DNA of 62,041 nucleotides from Bdellovibrionales bacterium (GCA_020630675.1 JAHDIR010000014.1:1-62041), one strand, 5' to 3'; counted from the stretch's first letter, positions 43,801 through 53,416 are shown. Translations and numbers: made by a program. The notes: generated by a model not told the origin, from the letters alone.

Positions 43801-44820
43801 TTATTCCTGACAATCGTATTCGATAGTCACATTGACATTGGCTGGAATTCCAGGTGTTAAATACAATCGACCATCTTTTAGTTCTTGAGAGAAACTCATA
43901 CCGTTATCGGCGGTAAGAGTAATGTCTGAAATTGGGTCACATTTTATGACCACTGAATCGAGTGTGTCTTGAATTTTTTCACCAATAGCACTTAACAAAT
44001 TAGCGTAGTTTGGAGCACAAATACTTCCAACAATACCGTCCGTTAAATTAGAAAGACGGGCATGAGTATTAGCAATAATATTATTAGTTTCACTGTAGCA
44101 AGCAAATTCAGAAACACTTGGGTGAGCAATGATAGAATGAACAAAGAAAGGTACATTTCCTAATTGGGCCGCTGCCGTTGCAATTAAGTTTTCTGGTTGA
44201 TTAATGGCTTGCAGTTCAGAGCCTTGGTCACAGTTATCGCCACAGCTATTTTCATCTTCGTCAGTTAAAAATACAACACTCAAAGGAGTGTTACTACGAA
44301 AACAATCGCTATTGCTTGCACTTGATAAAATATATGATGTCGCGGCAATAGGCTGTTCTTCGGTGGTTTGTGAGGTGTTGTTGTTAACTGTATCAATGGT
44401 ATTATAAAATACGTTATCCAGATTGGCTGTTTGTGAGTTGAGTACTTTTTGCCCATTTGACCAATTAAGTACTCGTCCAGTTCTGAAATCATCGGTAGCA
44501 CTTAATGTATAACATAAATTATAATCAACCAAATTATTATTTAAGTCAGCAATAAAGCCATTCATTTTGTCGGCTAACTTTAAGTTTTCTTCTTTCATTG
44601 AAAGAGAGTTATCGAACACAAAAAGTATATCCGTTTTATTTTGTTCTGCTGGGTTGAAAGCATTTTCACTGATGCGATAGGTGCTACACCTTTCATCTAA
44701 ACATGTTTTTTTATCTACCACTTTTCCGGTAAGATCTTCTTGAGAGAATTCTGCTGAAGAGCAACCAACTAAAGCAACAGCCAAACTTAATAATGATAGT
44801 ATTTCTTTTAATTTAACCAC
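43801..44820 (-). CDS. Predicted lipoprotein with von Willebrand A domain
   Basis: 339 residues. GTG start with AAGGAG seven bases upstream, then signal peptide and lipobox (LSLAVALVGC). The vWA domain begins about residue 60 with the metal-binding MIDAS motif FDNSLSM (DxSxS) and later FLTDEDENSCGDNCD. Such domains mediate metal-dependent protein binding outside the cell. The ends are Cys-containing and probably disulfide-bonded. It may be an adhesin or an assembly factor; the sequence does not say which. Confidence 0.85.
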   Translation of the reverse strand: MVKLKEILSLLSLAVALVGCSSAEFSQEDLTGKVVDKKTCLDERCSTYRISENAFNPAEQNKTDILFVFDNSLSMKEENLKLADKMNGFIADLNNNLVDYNLCYTLSATDDFRTGRVLNWSNGQKVLNSQTANLDNVFYNTIDTVNNNTSQTTEEQPIAATSYILSSASNSDCFRSNTPLSVVFLTDEDENSCGDNCDQGSELQAINQPENLIATAAAQLGNVPFFVHSIIAHPSVSEFACYSETNNIIANTHARLSNLTDGIVGSICAPNYANLLSAIGEKIQDTLDSVVIKCDPISDITLTADNGMSFSQELKDGRLYLTPGIPANVNVTIEYDCQE

Positions 44821-44966
44821 GACACGACTCCTTTTTGTTTTTTATAAGTTACAAGATGAATGCCGGTTAAAATCTATTAGGTTAGGTTTGAGTGCTTTTA
44901 AATTAACAAATTTCAGTCAACTGTTTAAAAAAATTAGACTTTTCTCGAAATGAAACAAACAAAAGG

Positions 44967-45041
44967 AAAAGGTACGGACACACTTATGGGCCCAAAGGTA
45001 CGGACACACTTACAAGGCTAAAGTGTGTCCGTACCTTTGGG
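44967..45041. repeat. REP-like element: direct copy plus 21-bp perfect hairpin
   Basis: AAAGGTACGGACACACTT occurs twice in direct orientation (from 44968 and 44994) and once inverted (45021-45038). The second and third copies, extended by CCC/GGG, form a 21-base perfect stem (44991-45011 with 45021-45041) around a 9-base loop. It sits in the 418-base non-coding gap 44821-45238. The AAGTGTGTCCGTACCTTT core resembles sequences I recall near IS200/RAYT-type transposases, but no transposase is in the window. Confidence 0.8.
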
Positions 45042-45169
45042 GTTACCATTTTGGGGCACTGAAGCTGGGCGCTGGGCTAGAAAATTTTTTAAAGATACCT
45101 GTAGTTGTCGAAGTTTTACACAAAACTTGAGCTTCTAATTGGTAAACAAAAAAAAAGTTGTTCTTTCGC

Positions 45170-45196
45170 TGAAATTTTTACTTGATTTGACGATAA
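45170..45196 (+). promoter_or_regulatory. Possible sigma-28 (FliA) promoter of motAB
   Basis: GACGATAA (45189-45196) differs at one position from the FliA -10 consensus GCCGATAA; a TGAAA (45170-45174) stands where the -35 TAAA is expected, 14-15 bases away. It lies 42 bases upstream of motA. In enteric bacteria motAB is FliA-dependent, which supports the reading. Confidence 0.45.
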
Positions 45197-45238
45197 GTCA
45201 TTGAAGTAAAACGTTTAAGTAAAAGGAACCTATTAAAT

Positions 45239-46024
45239 ATGGATTTAGCAACGGTACTTGGCCTTATCGGCGGTTTAGTTATTGTCATGTTGGCAATCGT
45301 TTTTGGGGGCTCACCACTTCTTTTTGTAAATATTCCCTCAATTTTGATTGTTTTGATTGGCTCGATGTTTATTGTGTCGATGAAATTTAGTTTACCTCAA
45401 TTGAAAAATGCCTTTAAAGTTGCTTTTAATGCTTTTCTTTGGAAAGCAACCCCACCTCAAGAGTTAATTGCTCTTGCTTTGAAGCTGGCAAAAATTGCTA
45501 GAAAAGATGGTTTATTAAAATTAGAAGAAGAAAATATTGAAAACGAATACTTCGCCAGAGCTATCCAATTAGTGGTAGATGGTACTGATGTAGAGATTGC
45601 AGAAACAATGCTTAACCATGAGCGATCCATAACAGTCATGAGGCATGAAGAAGGTAAAAATATTTTTATGGCTATCAATGATGTAGCTCCAGCCATGGGA
45701 ATGATTGGTACTCTGATTGGTTTAGTGCAAATGTTATCAAATATGTCTGATGTGGCGACGATTGGTCCGGCCATGGCCGTGGCACTTTTAACAACTTTAT
45801 ATGGAGCTATCTTAGCCAATATGGTGGCAAAACCTATTGCGGACAAGCTAAGTATGAGATCTGACGAAGAAGATATGTGTCAATCAATCATCGTAGATGC
45901 TGTGGTTGGAATAGCAAAAGGAAACTCGTCTTATGTTCTTGAGCAGACTTTAATGTCATACCTGCCATCAAAAACAAGAGGAAACTTAAGTGTCGCTGAA
46001 CTTGATACTGATGCTGCCGCGTAA
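45239..46024 (+). CDS. motA: Flagellar stator protein MotA
   Basis: 261-residue inner-membrane stator subunit with four membrane segments (about 5-25, 30-50, 150-170 and 180-200). The family motif ending the third segment, APAMGMIGTLIGLVQML, and the proline-bearing IGPAMAVALLTTLYG are clear; the cytoplasmic loop carries the charged residues that touch FliG (about residues 85-115). AAAGGAACC precedes the ATG. motB follows after 14 bases. With MotB it forms the ion-driven torque unit. Confidence 0.95.
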   Translation: MDLATVLGLIGGLVIVMLAIVFGGSPLLFVNIPSILIVLIGSMFIVSMKFSLPQLKNAFKVAFNAFLWKATPPQELIALALKLAKIARKDGLLKLEEENIENEYFARAIQLVVDGTDVEIAETMLNHERSITVMRHEEGKNIFMAINDVAPAMGMIGTLIGLVQMLSNMSDVATIGPAMAVALLTTLYGAILANMVAKPIADKLSMRSDEEDMCQSIIVDAVVGIAKGNSSYVLEQTLMSYLPSKTRGNLSVAELDTDAAA

Positions 46025-46038
46025 ATAAGGAATTTAAA

Positions 46039-46812
46039 ATGTCTAAAATGGTTAAAAAGAAAGGCGGAGGAGATGAAGGGGCCCCAGGTTGGATTGTTAC
46101 CTTTGCCGATTTAATGTCTTTATTGCTTACATTTTTTGTTTTGATTTTATCTTTTGCAGAAATTGATGCCTCTAAGTTTAAAAGAGTTATGGGATCTATT
46201 AAAATGGCTTTTGGTGTACAAGAGCATAAAATTTACGAATTTATGGAGTCTTCAAGAACTCCTTTTGAAAAGAAATCAAGAGGGAAAGATAGCGATAAAG
46301 TGATTCAATCTAATATGAATAATCATGTTTTATCTGTTAATGCCAACGAGCTTTGTGGTTTAGAAGAAAAAGCCAACCAAATTCAACAAGAAAAGAATGA
46401 TGTTGCACACTTTGAACTTCATAAAAAATTAAATGCAGAGACTCGTTTAACAAAATATTTTAAAATTTTATTAGATAAAGACAACGGGCGTATTAAAGTA
46501 GCGATTAAACCTGAAAAATTTTTCTATCCAGGTACGACTCGCTTACGAAAAGAAAGAGTTGATGACTTAAATTTATTATTTAAAAAAATGGCGGATAAAG
46601 AACTAAAGGTGCATATTACAAACCATGCAAGCAACTTAAGTTCAAAGTCTAATTTTAAATCTTGGAAATTAGCGTCAGAGCGTTCTTTGACTTTAGCTTA
46701 TCTTTCGAAAAAATTTCCACAAACTAAAAATCACCAAATTGATGTTAAGAGTTTAACGGAAGGACTTGGTGATGATCCTGAAAAAATTGAGTTTGATATT
46801 CAAATTAAATAA
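46039..46812 (+). CDS. motB: Flagellar stator protein MotB with divergent OmpA-like domain
   Basis: 257 residues. The N-terminus is classical: basic tail, PGWIVTFADLMSLLLTFFVL with ion-carrying Asp24 and one membrane segment. The C-terminal peptidoglycan-binding domain is unusual. Where MotB and OmpA have a GHTD-type motif it reads TNHASN, so the usual Asp is lost, and the C-terminal GxGE motif reads GLGDDPE. The Arg of the SxxR helix (LASERSL) remains. It may bind the wall in a changed way. Directly downstream of motA. Confidence 0.93.
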   Translation: MSKMVKKKGGGDEGAPGWIVTFADLMSLLLTFFVLILSFAEIDASKFKRVMGSIKMAFGVQEHKIYEFMESSRTPFEKKSRGKDSDKVIQSNMNNHVLSVNANELCGLEEKANQIQQEKNDVAHFELHKKLNAETRLTKYFKILLDKDNGRIKVAIKPEKFFYPGTTRLRKERVDDLNLLFKKMADKELKVHITNHASNLSSKSNFKSWKLASERSLTLAYLSKKFPQTKNHQIDVKSLTEGLGDDPEKIEFDIQIK

Positions 46813-46863
46813 ATCTGGTGAAAATTAAATTAATTTTATAAAAAAGAGCTACGACAAGGCTTT

Positions 46864-47613
46864 TTATGCAGAAGAGCTTTTCTTAAAAAGTATTATTGAA
46901 AAGCTAAACAAGGCTAAGCTGATCCAACTAGAAATACTGACAGAAAATAATAAATCCCCACGAGGGTCATCTCTGAACTGCTCCATTAAAAGTCGACCAA
47001 TAGAGTGTAAAAATATCCATACAGAAAAAAGTTGACCTGTTTTTAACTTTTGCATTTTTTCGAGGTTAAGCAGTAAAAGTAAAGTAAGGACTTCCCAAGC
47101 AACGGCATAGAGTTGAGTGGGGTGACGAGCTATACCTAGAGGAGACAGCCCTGGAAACTGAACAGCCCAGGGGAGCTCACAAATTTGCCCGTAACAACAG
47201 CCATTAAAAAAACAACCAAGTCGTCCAATTGCGTAGCCAAGAGCTCCCATTGGGGCAAAAAAATCAGCCCAAGCCATAAAAGATAGTTTTTTTAGGCGAA
47301 CAAATAAATAACCACCAAAGAGGGTGCCTAAAAAACCTCCGTAGAAAACAAAACCGCCTTTCCAAAATTTGAAAACCTCAAAAGGTTTATCGAGGTAGTA
47401 TTGAGGCTCTTCATAAATAATATGTAAAAGTCGAGCCCCGATAAAGCCGCTCACCATAATTACAAAGGAAAGGTCTAAGGCTTTTGTGGGACTAACACCT
47501 ATTTTCTTAGCACGTGGCCCTAACCAGAAAAGACAAACACAATAAGATAAGCTAATAAGAAGCAAGTAAACGGGAACTTGAAGGTGCTCACTTATATGTA
47601 AAAAAGGGTGCAA
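46864..47613 (-). CDS. lgt: Prolipoprotein diacylglyceryl transferase
   Basis: 249-residue inner-membrane enzyme that adds diacylglycerol to the lipobox Cys of prolipoproteins. Family motifs: GGFVFYGGFLGT, AIGRLGCFFNGCCYG and ARHPTQLYA, plus seven hydrophobic segments. The start is TTG 47613, justified by AGGAG five bases upstream. It is the third gene after ileS-lspA, eight bases beyond lspA. At least four lipoproteins in the window are its likely substrates. Confidence 0.95.
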   Translation of the reverse strand: MHPFLHISEHLQVPVYLLLISLSYCVCLFWLGPRAKKIGVSPTKALDLSFVIMVSGFIGARLLHIIYEEPQYYLDKPFEVFKFWKGGFVFYGGFLGTLFGGYLFVRLKKLSFMAWADFFAPMGALGYAIGRLGCFFNGCCYGQICELPWAVQFPGLSPLGIARHPTQLYAVAWEVLTLLLLLNLEKMQKLKTGQLFSVWIFLHSIGRLLMEQFRDDPRGDLLFSVSISSWISLALFSFSIILFKKSSSA

Positions 47614-47621
47614 GAAAACTC

Positions 47622-48143
47622 CTAACTTTTTCTATTGGCTTTTTGGGCTTTTCTTTCGTTGACGGTTTCAAAGTAAGTTAAAATCAAGAGTAGACCAACA
47701 CCACCAACAATAGCCATATCAGCTACGTTGAAAGCTGCAAAAGTATAAGCTCTTTGCCAATGAAAATCTAAGAAGTCGACAACAAAACCTAAATTAAGTC
47801 GATCAATATAATTACCTAGAGCTCCGCCAAAAATAGAAGATAAAGCTAAAATTTGTAGGCGATCATTGTTTTTAGCTCCATGAAGCATAAATAACAAGGT
47901 GATCATAGCAATAACGGGAACTATAAGAAAAAAAGTATGACGGAACCCAGCTTCGTTTAAAAAACCAAAAGCAGCGCCTTCATTCCTTACATAAGTAATA
48001 TTAAAAAAACCTTGAATGACAGGGTGGCTTTCTCCTAGCTCGTAAGTGGTATGAATGAAGTTTTTAGTGGCTTGGTCAACACTGATAATAAAACTCGCTA
48101 CTGCTAAGAGAAATAAATATTTTTTATTAATTAATTTTACCAT
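47622..48143 (-). CDS. lspA: Lipoprotein signal peptidase (signal peptidase II)
   Basis: 173-residue inner-membrane aspartyl protease that removes the signal peptide of diacylated prolipoproteins. Motifs seen: SVDQATKNFI near the start, VRNEGAAFGFL, GNYIDRLNLGFVVDFLDFHW and AAFNVADMAIVGG, the last two holding the catalytic Asp pair. I start at ATG 48143, four bases after the ileS stop; GGAGG (48160-48156) lies 12 bases upstream. A longer form from 48179 would lie inside ileS. Confidence 0.94.
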   Translation of the reverse strand: MVKLINKKYLFLLAVASFIISVDQATKNFIHTTYELGESHPVIQGFFNITYVRNEGAAFGFLNEAGFRHTFFLIVPVIAMITLLFMLHGAKNNDRLQILALSSIFGGALGNYIDRLNLGFVVDFLDFHWQRAYTFAAFNVADMAIVGGVGLLLILTYFETVNERKAQKANRKS

Positions 48144-48147
48144 TTGA

Positions 48148-50931
48148 CTACAAAGCCTCCGCACATTTAGGGCATACATCTACGTATGTTTCTACTTTTA
48201 CAAAACCGTCACTATAATGCCAACAGCGAGTGCATTTTTCGCCCTGCGATTTAATAGCACTCACTTGTACGCCTTCGGCACTTACTTTTTGTAAACTGAC
48301 TTTAGATACGATAAAGAGTTCTTTTAAATGGTCAAGGCTAGGGTGTGAGCGGTAAGTCTCTAAAGTACTCATTAATTTTTCAGGCCCCGAAATGGTAATT
48401 TCAGCGTCTAAGCTAGAGCCGATTTCTTTATTTTTTCTCATTGGCTCTAAGACTTTTGAAACCTCAGAACGAACTTCAAGAAGGGTCTCAAAAAGAGTGT
48501 GTATTTCTTTATTGTCCCAACTATTATTTCTTTTAGGAAACTCTTCCATAAATATACTTTCCTTTTGAAGGCTCTCTGGAAAGTATGTGTACAATTCTTC
48601 AGAAAGAAAACTTAAAATAGGAGCCATCATTTTAGTAAGGCTAGTAAAAATCTCAAAGAAAACAGTTTGAGAAGCTCGGCGGTGAGGCCCTTCTTTTTTC
48701 CATGTGTACAGTCGGTCTTTTAGCACATCAAGGTAGGTGGCTGACAGTGTAACGGTGAAAAAGTTATTTAAGGCATGATAGGCCTTATAGAAATCATACT
48801 CTTCATAGGCATGGGTCACTTTATCTGTGAGCGTGTTTAGCTCAGATAAAGCCCACTGATCTAATTGAGTCATTTCCGCCCAGCTCACCTTATCTTTTTC
48901 ATGATCAAAATCTTGTAAATTGCCAATGAGAAATCTCATGGTGTTTCGAATTCTTCGGTAGGTTTCACTTACGCGAGCAAACATTTCTTCACTGATGTTT
49001 ACATCTTGTCCGTAATCTTCATAAGCGACCCAAAGGCGTAAAATTTCAGCCCCGTATTTTTTTATGATATCTTTGGGATCAATAACATTCCCTTTACTTT
49101 TACTCATTTTGTTACCTTTGCTGTCATTTACAAAGCCATGAGTAATAAGAGATTTAAAAGGGGCTTGTCCGTAGGCGGCCATAGATGAGTTTAAGCTGGT
49201 TTGAAACCAGCCACGGTGTTGATCACTTCCTTCAAGATAAACATCGGCAGGAAAAGTTAAATCATCTCTTCGTTTTTGAACAGCCGTATGGCAAACACCA
49301 CTATCAAACCATACATCTAAAATGTCAGTTCCCTTAGTGAAAGAGTTTTTTCCACAACTTTTGCAAGAATAGTCTTTGGTGAGCTCATGAGTGTCGGTAT
49401 CGTGATAAGCTTCAAGCCCCTTGCCAGTACTTTCCATTAAATCTGCGACATGATTCATGAGTGCTGGCTCGGCTAAGGCCTCATCACAGTTGTTACAGTA
49501 AAAAACAGGTATAGGAACTCCCCAAATTCTTTGACGACTAACACACCAGTCAGGGCTATTGCTAATCATGGCCTGTAAACGCTTTTGCCCCCAACTAGGA
49601 AAAAACTCAATATCTTGATCGACCGCTTTTAGAGCTTTTTCTTTTAAAGGGTATTCAGGGTTATCCATTTGAATAAACCATTGAGGTGTGGCCCTAAAAA
49701 TCAAAGGAGTGCCAGTTCTTGGGTTGTGCGGGTAACTGTGCTCAAATTGATTTTGAAATAAGAGGTGGCCAGATTTTTGTAAACGTTCGGCAATGAGAGG
49801 GTTGGCTTCCCAAATAGTTTTACCTTGGTATTCAGGTAAATCACTGGTGAATTTACCAGCCTTATCAACAGGGCTAAAAACAGGAAGTTTGTACTTCATG
49901 CCAACATAGTAATCGTCCATACCATGTCCGGGAGCTGTATGAACACAACCCGTACCAGCCTCTAGAGTGACATGATCGCCTAAAATAACTAAAGATTCAC
50001 GATCTATAAAAGGGTGTGAGGCAGAAGTGTTTTCAAGTTCACTGCCTTTAAAAGTTTTAATGAGGTTGAGTTCAATACCACAGGCTGTTTCGACAGACTC
50101 TTTTAAGCCTTCGGCCAGAATAACATACTCATCATTTAGTTCATAAACTCCGTAGTTAAATTCTGGGTGAAGACAAATGGCGAAGTTGGCTGGTAAAGTC
50201 CATGGAGTTGTTGTCCAGATAACAAAAGATGTTTTTTTATTTAAATCTTTTAAAATATCAAAGTTTTTTGTGACATTAAATTTTACATAAACACTTGTGC
50301 TCGTGTGATTTTGGTATTCAATTTCTGCGGCAGCTAATGCCGTTTGAAGTTTCGGGCACCAGTAAACGGGCTTTTCACCGCGGTAAAGAACTCCATTTTC
50401 TAATATTTTAGCTAAGACACGAACTTCATCAGCTTCGTAATTAGGGTTGATTGTTAGGTAGGGGTTATCCCATTCAGCTAAAATACCCATGCGAATGAAT
50501 TGTTCTTTTTGAGTTTCCACCCACTTTAAAGCTTCTTTGCGACAAATTTCTCTCACTTTTTGATCACTTAACTCTTTACGTTTAGCGCCGAGCTTTTTTG
50601 TCACGTTGAGCTCAATAGGTAGGCCATGGCAGTCCCAGCCGGGAACAAAGGCTGCTTTTTTTGAAGACATATTTTTATATTTAATAACAATATCTTTTAA
50701 AATTTTATTTAAAGCATGACCAATATGTAAGTTGCCGTTGGCATAAGGAGGGCCATCAGTCATGACAAAAACGTCTTTGTCGTTGTTGTTGGTCACCATC
50801 ATTTTATAGGTGTCAGAAGACTTCCAGCGACTAATGTACTTTGGTTCGTTTTGGGAAAGATTGGCTTTCATGGGAAAGCTGGTTTTAGGTAAGTGAAGGG
50901 TGGATTTAAAATCAGCAGAAGCTTCAGACAT
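48148..50931 (-). CDS. ileS: Isoleucyl-tRNA synthetase
   Basis: 927-residue class I synthetase that charges tRNA-Ile. The HIGH motif appears as ANGNLHIGHALN, the KMSKS motif as NKMSKSKGNVIDP, the editing domain has TTPWTLPANFAI and the C-terminal zinc knuckle has CTRCW and CPKC. Length is close to the E. coli enzyme (938). AAAGGA precedes the ATG. The ileS-lspA-lgt order is the common bacterial ileS-lspA pairing extended by lgt. No T-box was recognised in the 100-base leader. Confidence 0.97.
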   Translation of the reverse strand: MSEASADFKSTLHLPKTSFPMKANLSQNEPKYISRWKSSDTYKMMVTNNNDKDVFVMTDGPPYANGNLHIGHALNKILKDIVIKYKNMSSKKAAFVPGWDCHGLPIELNVTKKLGAKRKELSDQKVREICRKEALKWVETQKEQFIRMGILAEWDNPYLTINPNYEADEVRVLAKILENGVLYRGEKPVYWCPKLQTALAAAEIEYQNHTSTSVYVKFNVTKNFDILKDLNKKTSFVIWTTTPWTLPANFAICLHPEFNYGVYELNDEYVILAEGLKESVETACGIELNLIKTFKGSELENTSASHPFIDRESLVILGDHVTLEAGTGCVHTAPGHGMDDYYVGMKYKLPVFSPVDKAGKFTSDLPEYQGKTIWEANPLIAERLQKSGHLLFQNQFEHSYPHNPRTGTPLIFRATPQWFIQMDNPEYPLKEKALKAVDQDIEFFPSWGQKRLQAMISNSPDWCVSRQRIWGVPIPVFYCNNCDEALAEPALMNHVADLMESTGKGLEAYHDTDTHELTKDYSCKSCGKNSFTKGTDILDVWFDSGVCHTAVQKRRDDLTFPADVYLEGSDQHRGWFQTSLNSSMAAYGQAPFKSLITHGFVNDSKGNKMSKSKGNVIDPKDIIKKYGAEILRLWVAYEDYGQDVNISEEMFARVSETYRRIRNTMRFLIGNLQDFDHEKDKVSWAEMTQLDQWALSELNTLTDKVTHAYEEYDFYKAYHALNNFFTVTLSATYLDVLKDRLYTWKKEGPHRRASQTVFFEIFTSLTKMMAPILSFLSEELYTYFPESLQKESIFMEEFPKRNNSWDNKEIHTLFETLLEVRSEVSKVLEPMRKNKEIGSSLDAEITISGPEKLMSTLETYRSHPSLDHLKELFIVSKVSLQKVSAEGVQVSAIKSQGEKCTRCWHYSDGFVKVETYVDVCPKCAEAL

Positions 50932-51031
50932 AATAGGTCCTTTCTTTGATATCAGACAAGACTTGGATAAGTAGGTTTAATCTAAAATTTACAAGGCCTT
51001 ACACTAACATTTTTTGATATCAAAAGGCTAA

Positions 51032-51694
51032 TTATTTTTCGATTTTAAAGATAGACTTGAGTTGCTCAAATCCCATAGATAAAAGAGCGCTTCGAGCCTC
51101 TTCTTCCGTACTTAGGTTGAGCAATTCCTGAGTTTTTTTAAGGATATCTGTATTTTTACGCTCTACATTTTCGTTCACTGGTACAGGTTGGCTCGGAGCT
51201 TTTGGTGCAGGTAGCGCGGGCTCTTTTTGAGAGAGTGTTTTTTCGTTGTAGGGGTTTTGGTAAATAGTGCCTGATGGACTCACTTGAGGAGAACTTACCG
51301 GTGGAGTCACTGGAGTAGGAGGAGTAACAACGGGAGCAACCGCAAGAGGAGGGGCTAAGTTTGGAAAAGAGTCTTGTTTCATCGGTGCTTGAGAATTAGT
51401 TGTTGAATTTGGTTCGTAAAAATTATTTACAAATTGAGATTGAGAAGGTTTGTCTTCATCAAATTTTTTTATGCCTTCTGCTAGGTTACGTAAATCTTGT
51501 TTAAATTCTACCGCCTCATTTGACTTCATATTTTTAATTTTATTATGTCTCTTGGCTTGTAAATAGAAGCTCACCAATGTATTCACATCACGAGCCAGCT
51601 CCTTAGTGGAAGGGCTTTGGCTGCGCAACCAGTCGTAAGCCTCTGCAAGGACCTCACGAGTGTAAGCTTGGGGGGGTAAAGTTCTGTTTGCCAT
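51032..51694 (-). CDS. Unrecognised cytoplasmic protein with Pro-rich linker
   Basis: 220 residues with no signal peptide or membrane segment. Residues 1-90 look helical and basic (REVLAEAYDWLRSQSPSTKE), residues 95-165 are a proline/valine-rich flexible linker, and residues 170-220 are again helical (NTDILKKTQELLNLSTEEEA). The plan of two small helical ends joined by a Pro-rich tether suggests an adaptor protein. It lies 100 bases upstream of ileS in the same direction and may share its transcript. Family not recognised. Confidence 0.7.
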   Translation of the reverse strand: MANRTLPPQAYTREVLAEAYDWLRSQSPSTKELARDVNTLVSFYLQAKRHNKIKNMKSNEAVEFKQDLRNLAEGIKKFDEDKPSQSQFVNNFYEPNSTTNSQAPMKQDSFPNLAPPLAVAPVVTPPTPVTPPVSSPQVSPSGTIYQNPYNEKTLSQKEPALPAPKAPSQPVPVNENVERKNTDILKKTQELLNLSTEEEARSALLSMGFEQLKSIFKIEK

Positions 51695-51870
51695 GGATCA
51701 GAAAACCTATAACTAAGCGGAAACTCCATCAAGAAAAATAAGAATTAGGGCCAGACTTTCTGTTTAGCAGCAAGGTAAAGGCTTTCCTTGACGCACAAGT
51801 TTGGTATTGACGTCTTTTTAGGCATATAAAAAGCTTCTATTTTTGGGAATTCTCTATCCAGTCAAAGCAC

Positions 51871-51892
51871 AAAAAAGGGGGCTAGAGCCCCC
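51871..51892 (-). terminator. Rho-independent terminator of the CHASE2/sigma-54 operon
   Basis: On the minus strand GGGGGCT-CT-AGCCCCC is followed by six T. It lies about 40 bases after the stop codon of the sigma-54 response regulator and separates that operon from the next gene. The rest of 51695-51931 shows nothing else. Confidence 0.85.
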
Positions 51893-51931
51893 AAATTTGT
51901 AAATGAAATGCTATAATTCAGTTTATAGCCG

Positions 51932-53416
51932 TTAAAGAGCTGCGTAGTCCTTGGCGATAATCCCATATTTTTCAATTTTTCGTAGAAGAGTTTTCTTGGG
52001 AATATTAGCATGAAGCGCAGTTTGGTTTATTCGGCCATTGAATTTTTTTAAAGCACTGATAATAAACTCTTTTTCAAAAGTTTCTTTTTGGCTGTTAAAA
52101 TCGAGCTTTTCAGTGGAAAAAGAAAACGTAGTTTTACGACCTAAAGAAGGGCTGTCTTCTGTTTGAACCACAGGAACTTCTTCATTTGGTCCATACGATA
52201 CATTTTGTTTTTCAAGGTCTAAAGGGTCAGCTAGTTCGATACCACATCTCATCAAAAAACTTTCAGGAAGAGAGCGTATTTGAATGGTATGAGAGTCTTC
52301 TAAAATAAAGGCATGTTCAATGATGTTTTCGAGTTCACGTATATTTCCCGGCCAATCATATTTATTAAAAAGTTTTTCAACTTCACTAGAAACTCCAGTA
52401 ATTTTCATATTTTGTTTTTTATTAAAACGACGAATAAAAGTGTTGGTTAAGCTCTGGATATCTTCTTTTCGTTCACTTAAGGCCGGTAAAAATATTGGCA
52501 TGACGTTTAAGCGATAATAAAGATCTTCTCGGAAGTCTCCCGACTTAATCATATCTTCTAAGGGGCGGTTAGTGGCAGCGATCACTCTAACATTTGTTTG
52601 AATTTCGCGGTTGGACCCAACGGGAACAAAAACCTTTTCTTGTAAAACTCTAAGAAGTTTTACTTGCATGAGTTGAGGCATATCGCCGACCTCATCCAAA
52701 AATAAAGTTCCACCTTCAGCGTACTGAAATTTACCAATTTTTCTTTGGTCGGCGCCAGTAAACGCTCCTTTTTCATGACCGAATAATTCACTTTCAAAAA
52801 GATTTTCAGGAATGGCTGAACAGTTGATGGCAACAAAGTTTCCTTCTTTAAATCCTGAGTTCATATGAATCGCGCGAGCAATTAGCTCTTTTCCGGTACC
52901 AGAAGATCCTCTCACTAAAACAGGTGTGTTCACTTTAGATAAGCGATCAATAATATTAAAAACCTTTCTCATATGAGAGGTTTTACCAATGATTTTTTTA
53001 CCCTCATCCATATTCAAAATAGGAGCAGAAGCGGCGACATCGGCAATCATTTTATGAGCGGAAATTGCATTTTCAACAATATTGACAAGAGCTTCTTGTT
53101 GAATGGGTTTTGAAAGGTAGTTGTAAGCACCATTTTTAACCGCTTGAATGGCATCATCAACATTGGAGTAAGCGGTCAAGATAAGAACAATAATAGAGGG
53201 GTCATGTTGTTTGATTTTTTTTAAGGCCTCTAAACCAGACATTCTAGGCATATCAACATCAAGAATCACGATATTGTAATTTTCTTTCATGACTTTTTCT
53301 AGGGCGTTGACCCCATCAAAAGCTTCATCAATATCAAAGTAATCAATGGCTGAAAGTGTATTTTTTACGGTCAGCCTTAAGCCGGCATCGTCATCTACAA
53401 CTAAAACTTTTAACAT
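51932..53416 (-). CDS. Sigma-54-dependent response regulator
   Basis: 494-residue NtrC-family activator. Receiver with Asp53 (ILDVDMPRMSG) and Lys103; AAA+ domain with Walker A GSSGTGKE (170-177), intact GAFTGA (217-222) and Walker B TLFLDE; a linker of about 60 residues rich in Glu, Pro and Ser; then a Fis-type helix-turn-helix (INQTALHANIPKKTLLRKIE). It follows the CHASE2 kinase gene by 50 bases. Sigma-54 promoters on both sides of the upstream gap make its own operon and the small Cys-rich gene its probable targets. Confidence 0.94.
   Translation of the reverse strand: MLKVLVVDDDAGLRLTVKNTLSAIDYFDIDEAFDGVNALEKVMKENYNIVILDVDMPRMSGLEALKKIKQHDPSIIVLILTAYSNVDDAIQAVKNGAYNYLSKPIQQEALVNIVENAISAHKMIADVAASAPILNMDEGKKIIGKTSHMRKVFNIIDRLSKVNTPVLVRGSSGTGKELIARAIHMNSGFKEGNFVAINCSAIPENLFESELFGHEKGAFTGADQRKIGKFQYAEGGTLFLDEVGDMPQLMQVKLLRVLQEKVFVPVGSNREIQTNVRVIAATNRPLEDMIKSGDFREDLYYRLNVMPIFLPALSERKEDIQSLTNTFIRRFNKKQNMKITGVSSEVEKLFNKYDWPGNIRELENIIEHAFILEDSHTIQIRSLPESFLMRCGIELADPLDLEKQNVSYGPNEEVPVVQTEDSPSLGRKTTFSFSTEKLDFNSQKETFEKEFIISALKKFNGRINQTALHANIPKKTLLRKIEKYGIIAKDYAAL

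Noticed and set aside
50932-51031. T-box leader of ileS
   Set aside because: The 100-base leader has no T-box core sequence and no terminator/antiterminator pair.
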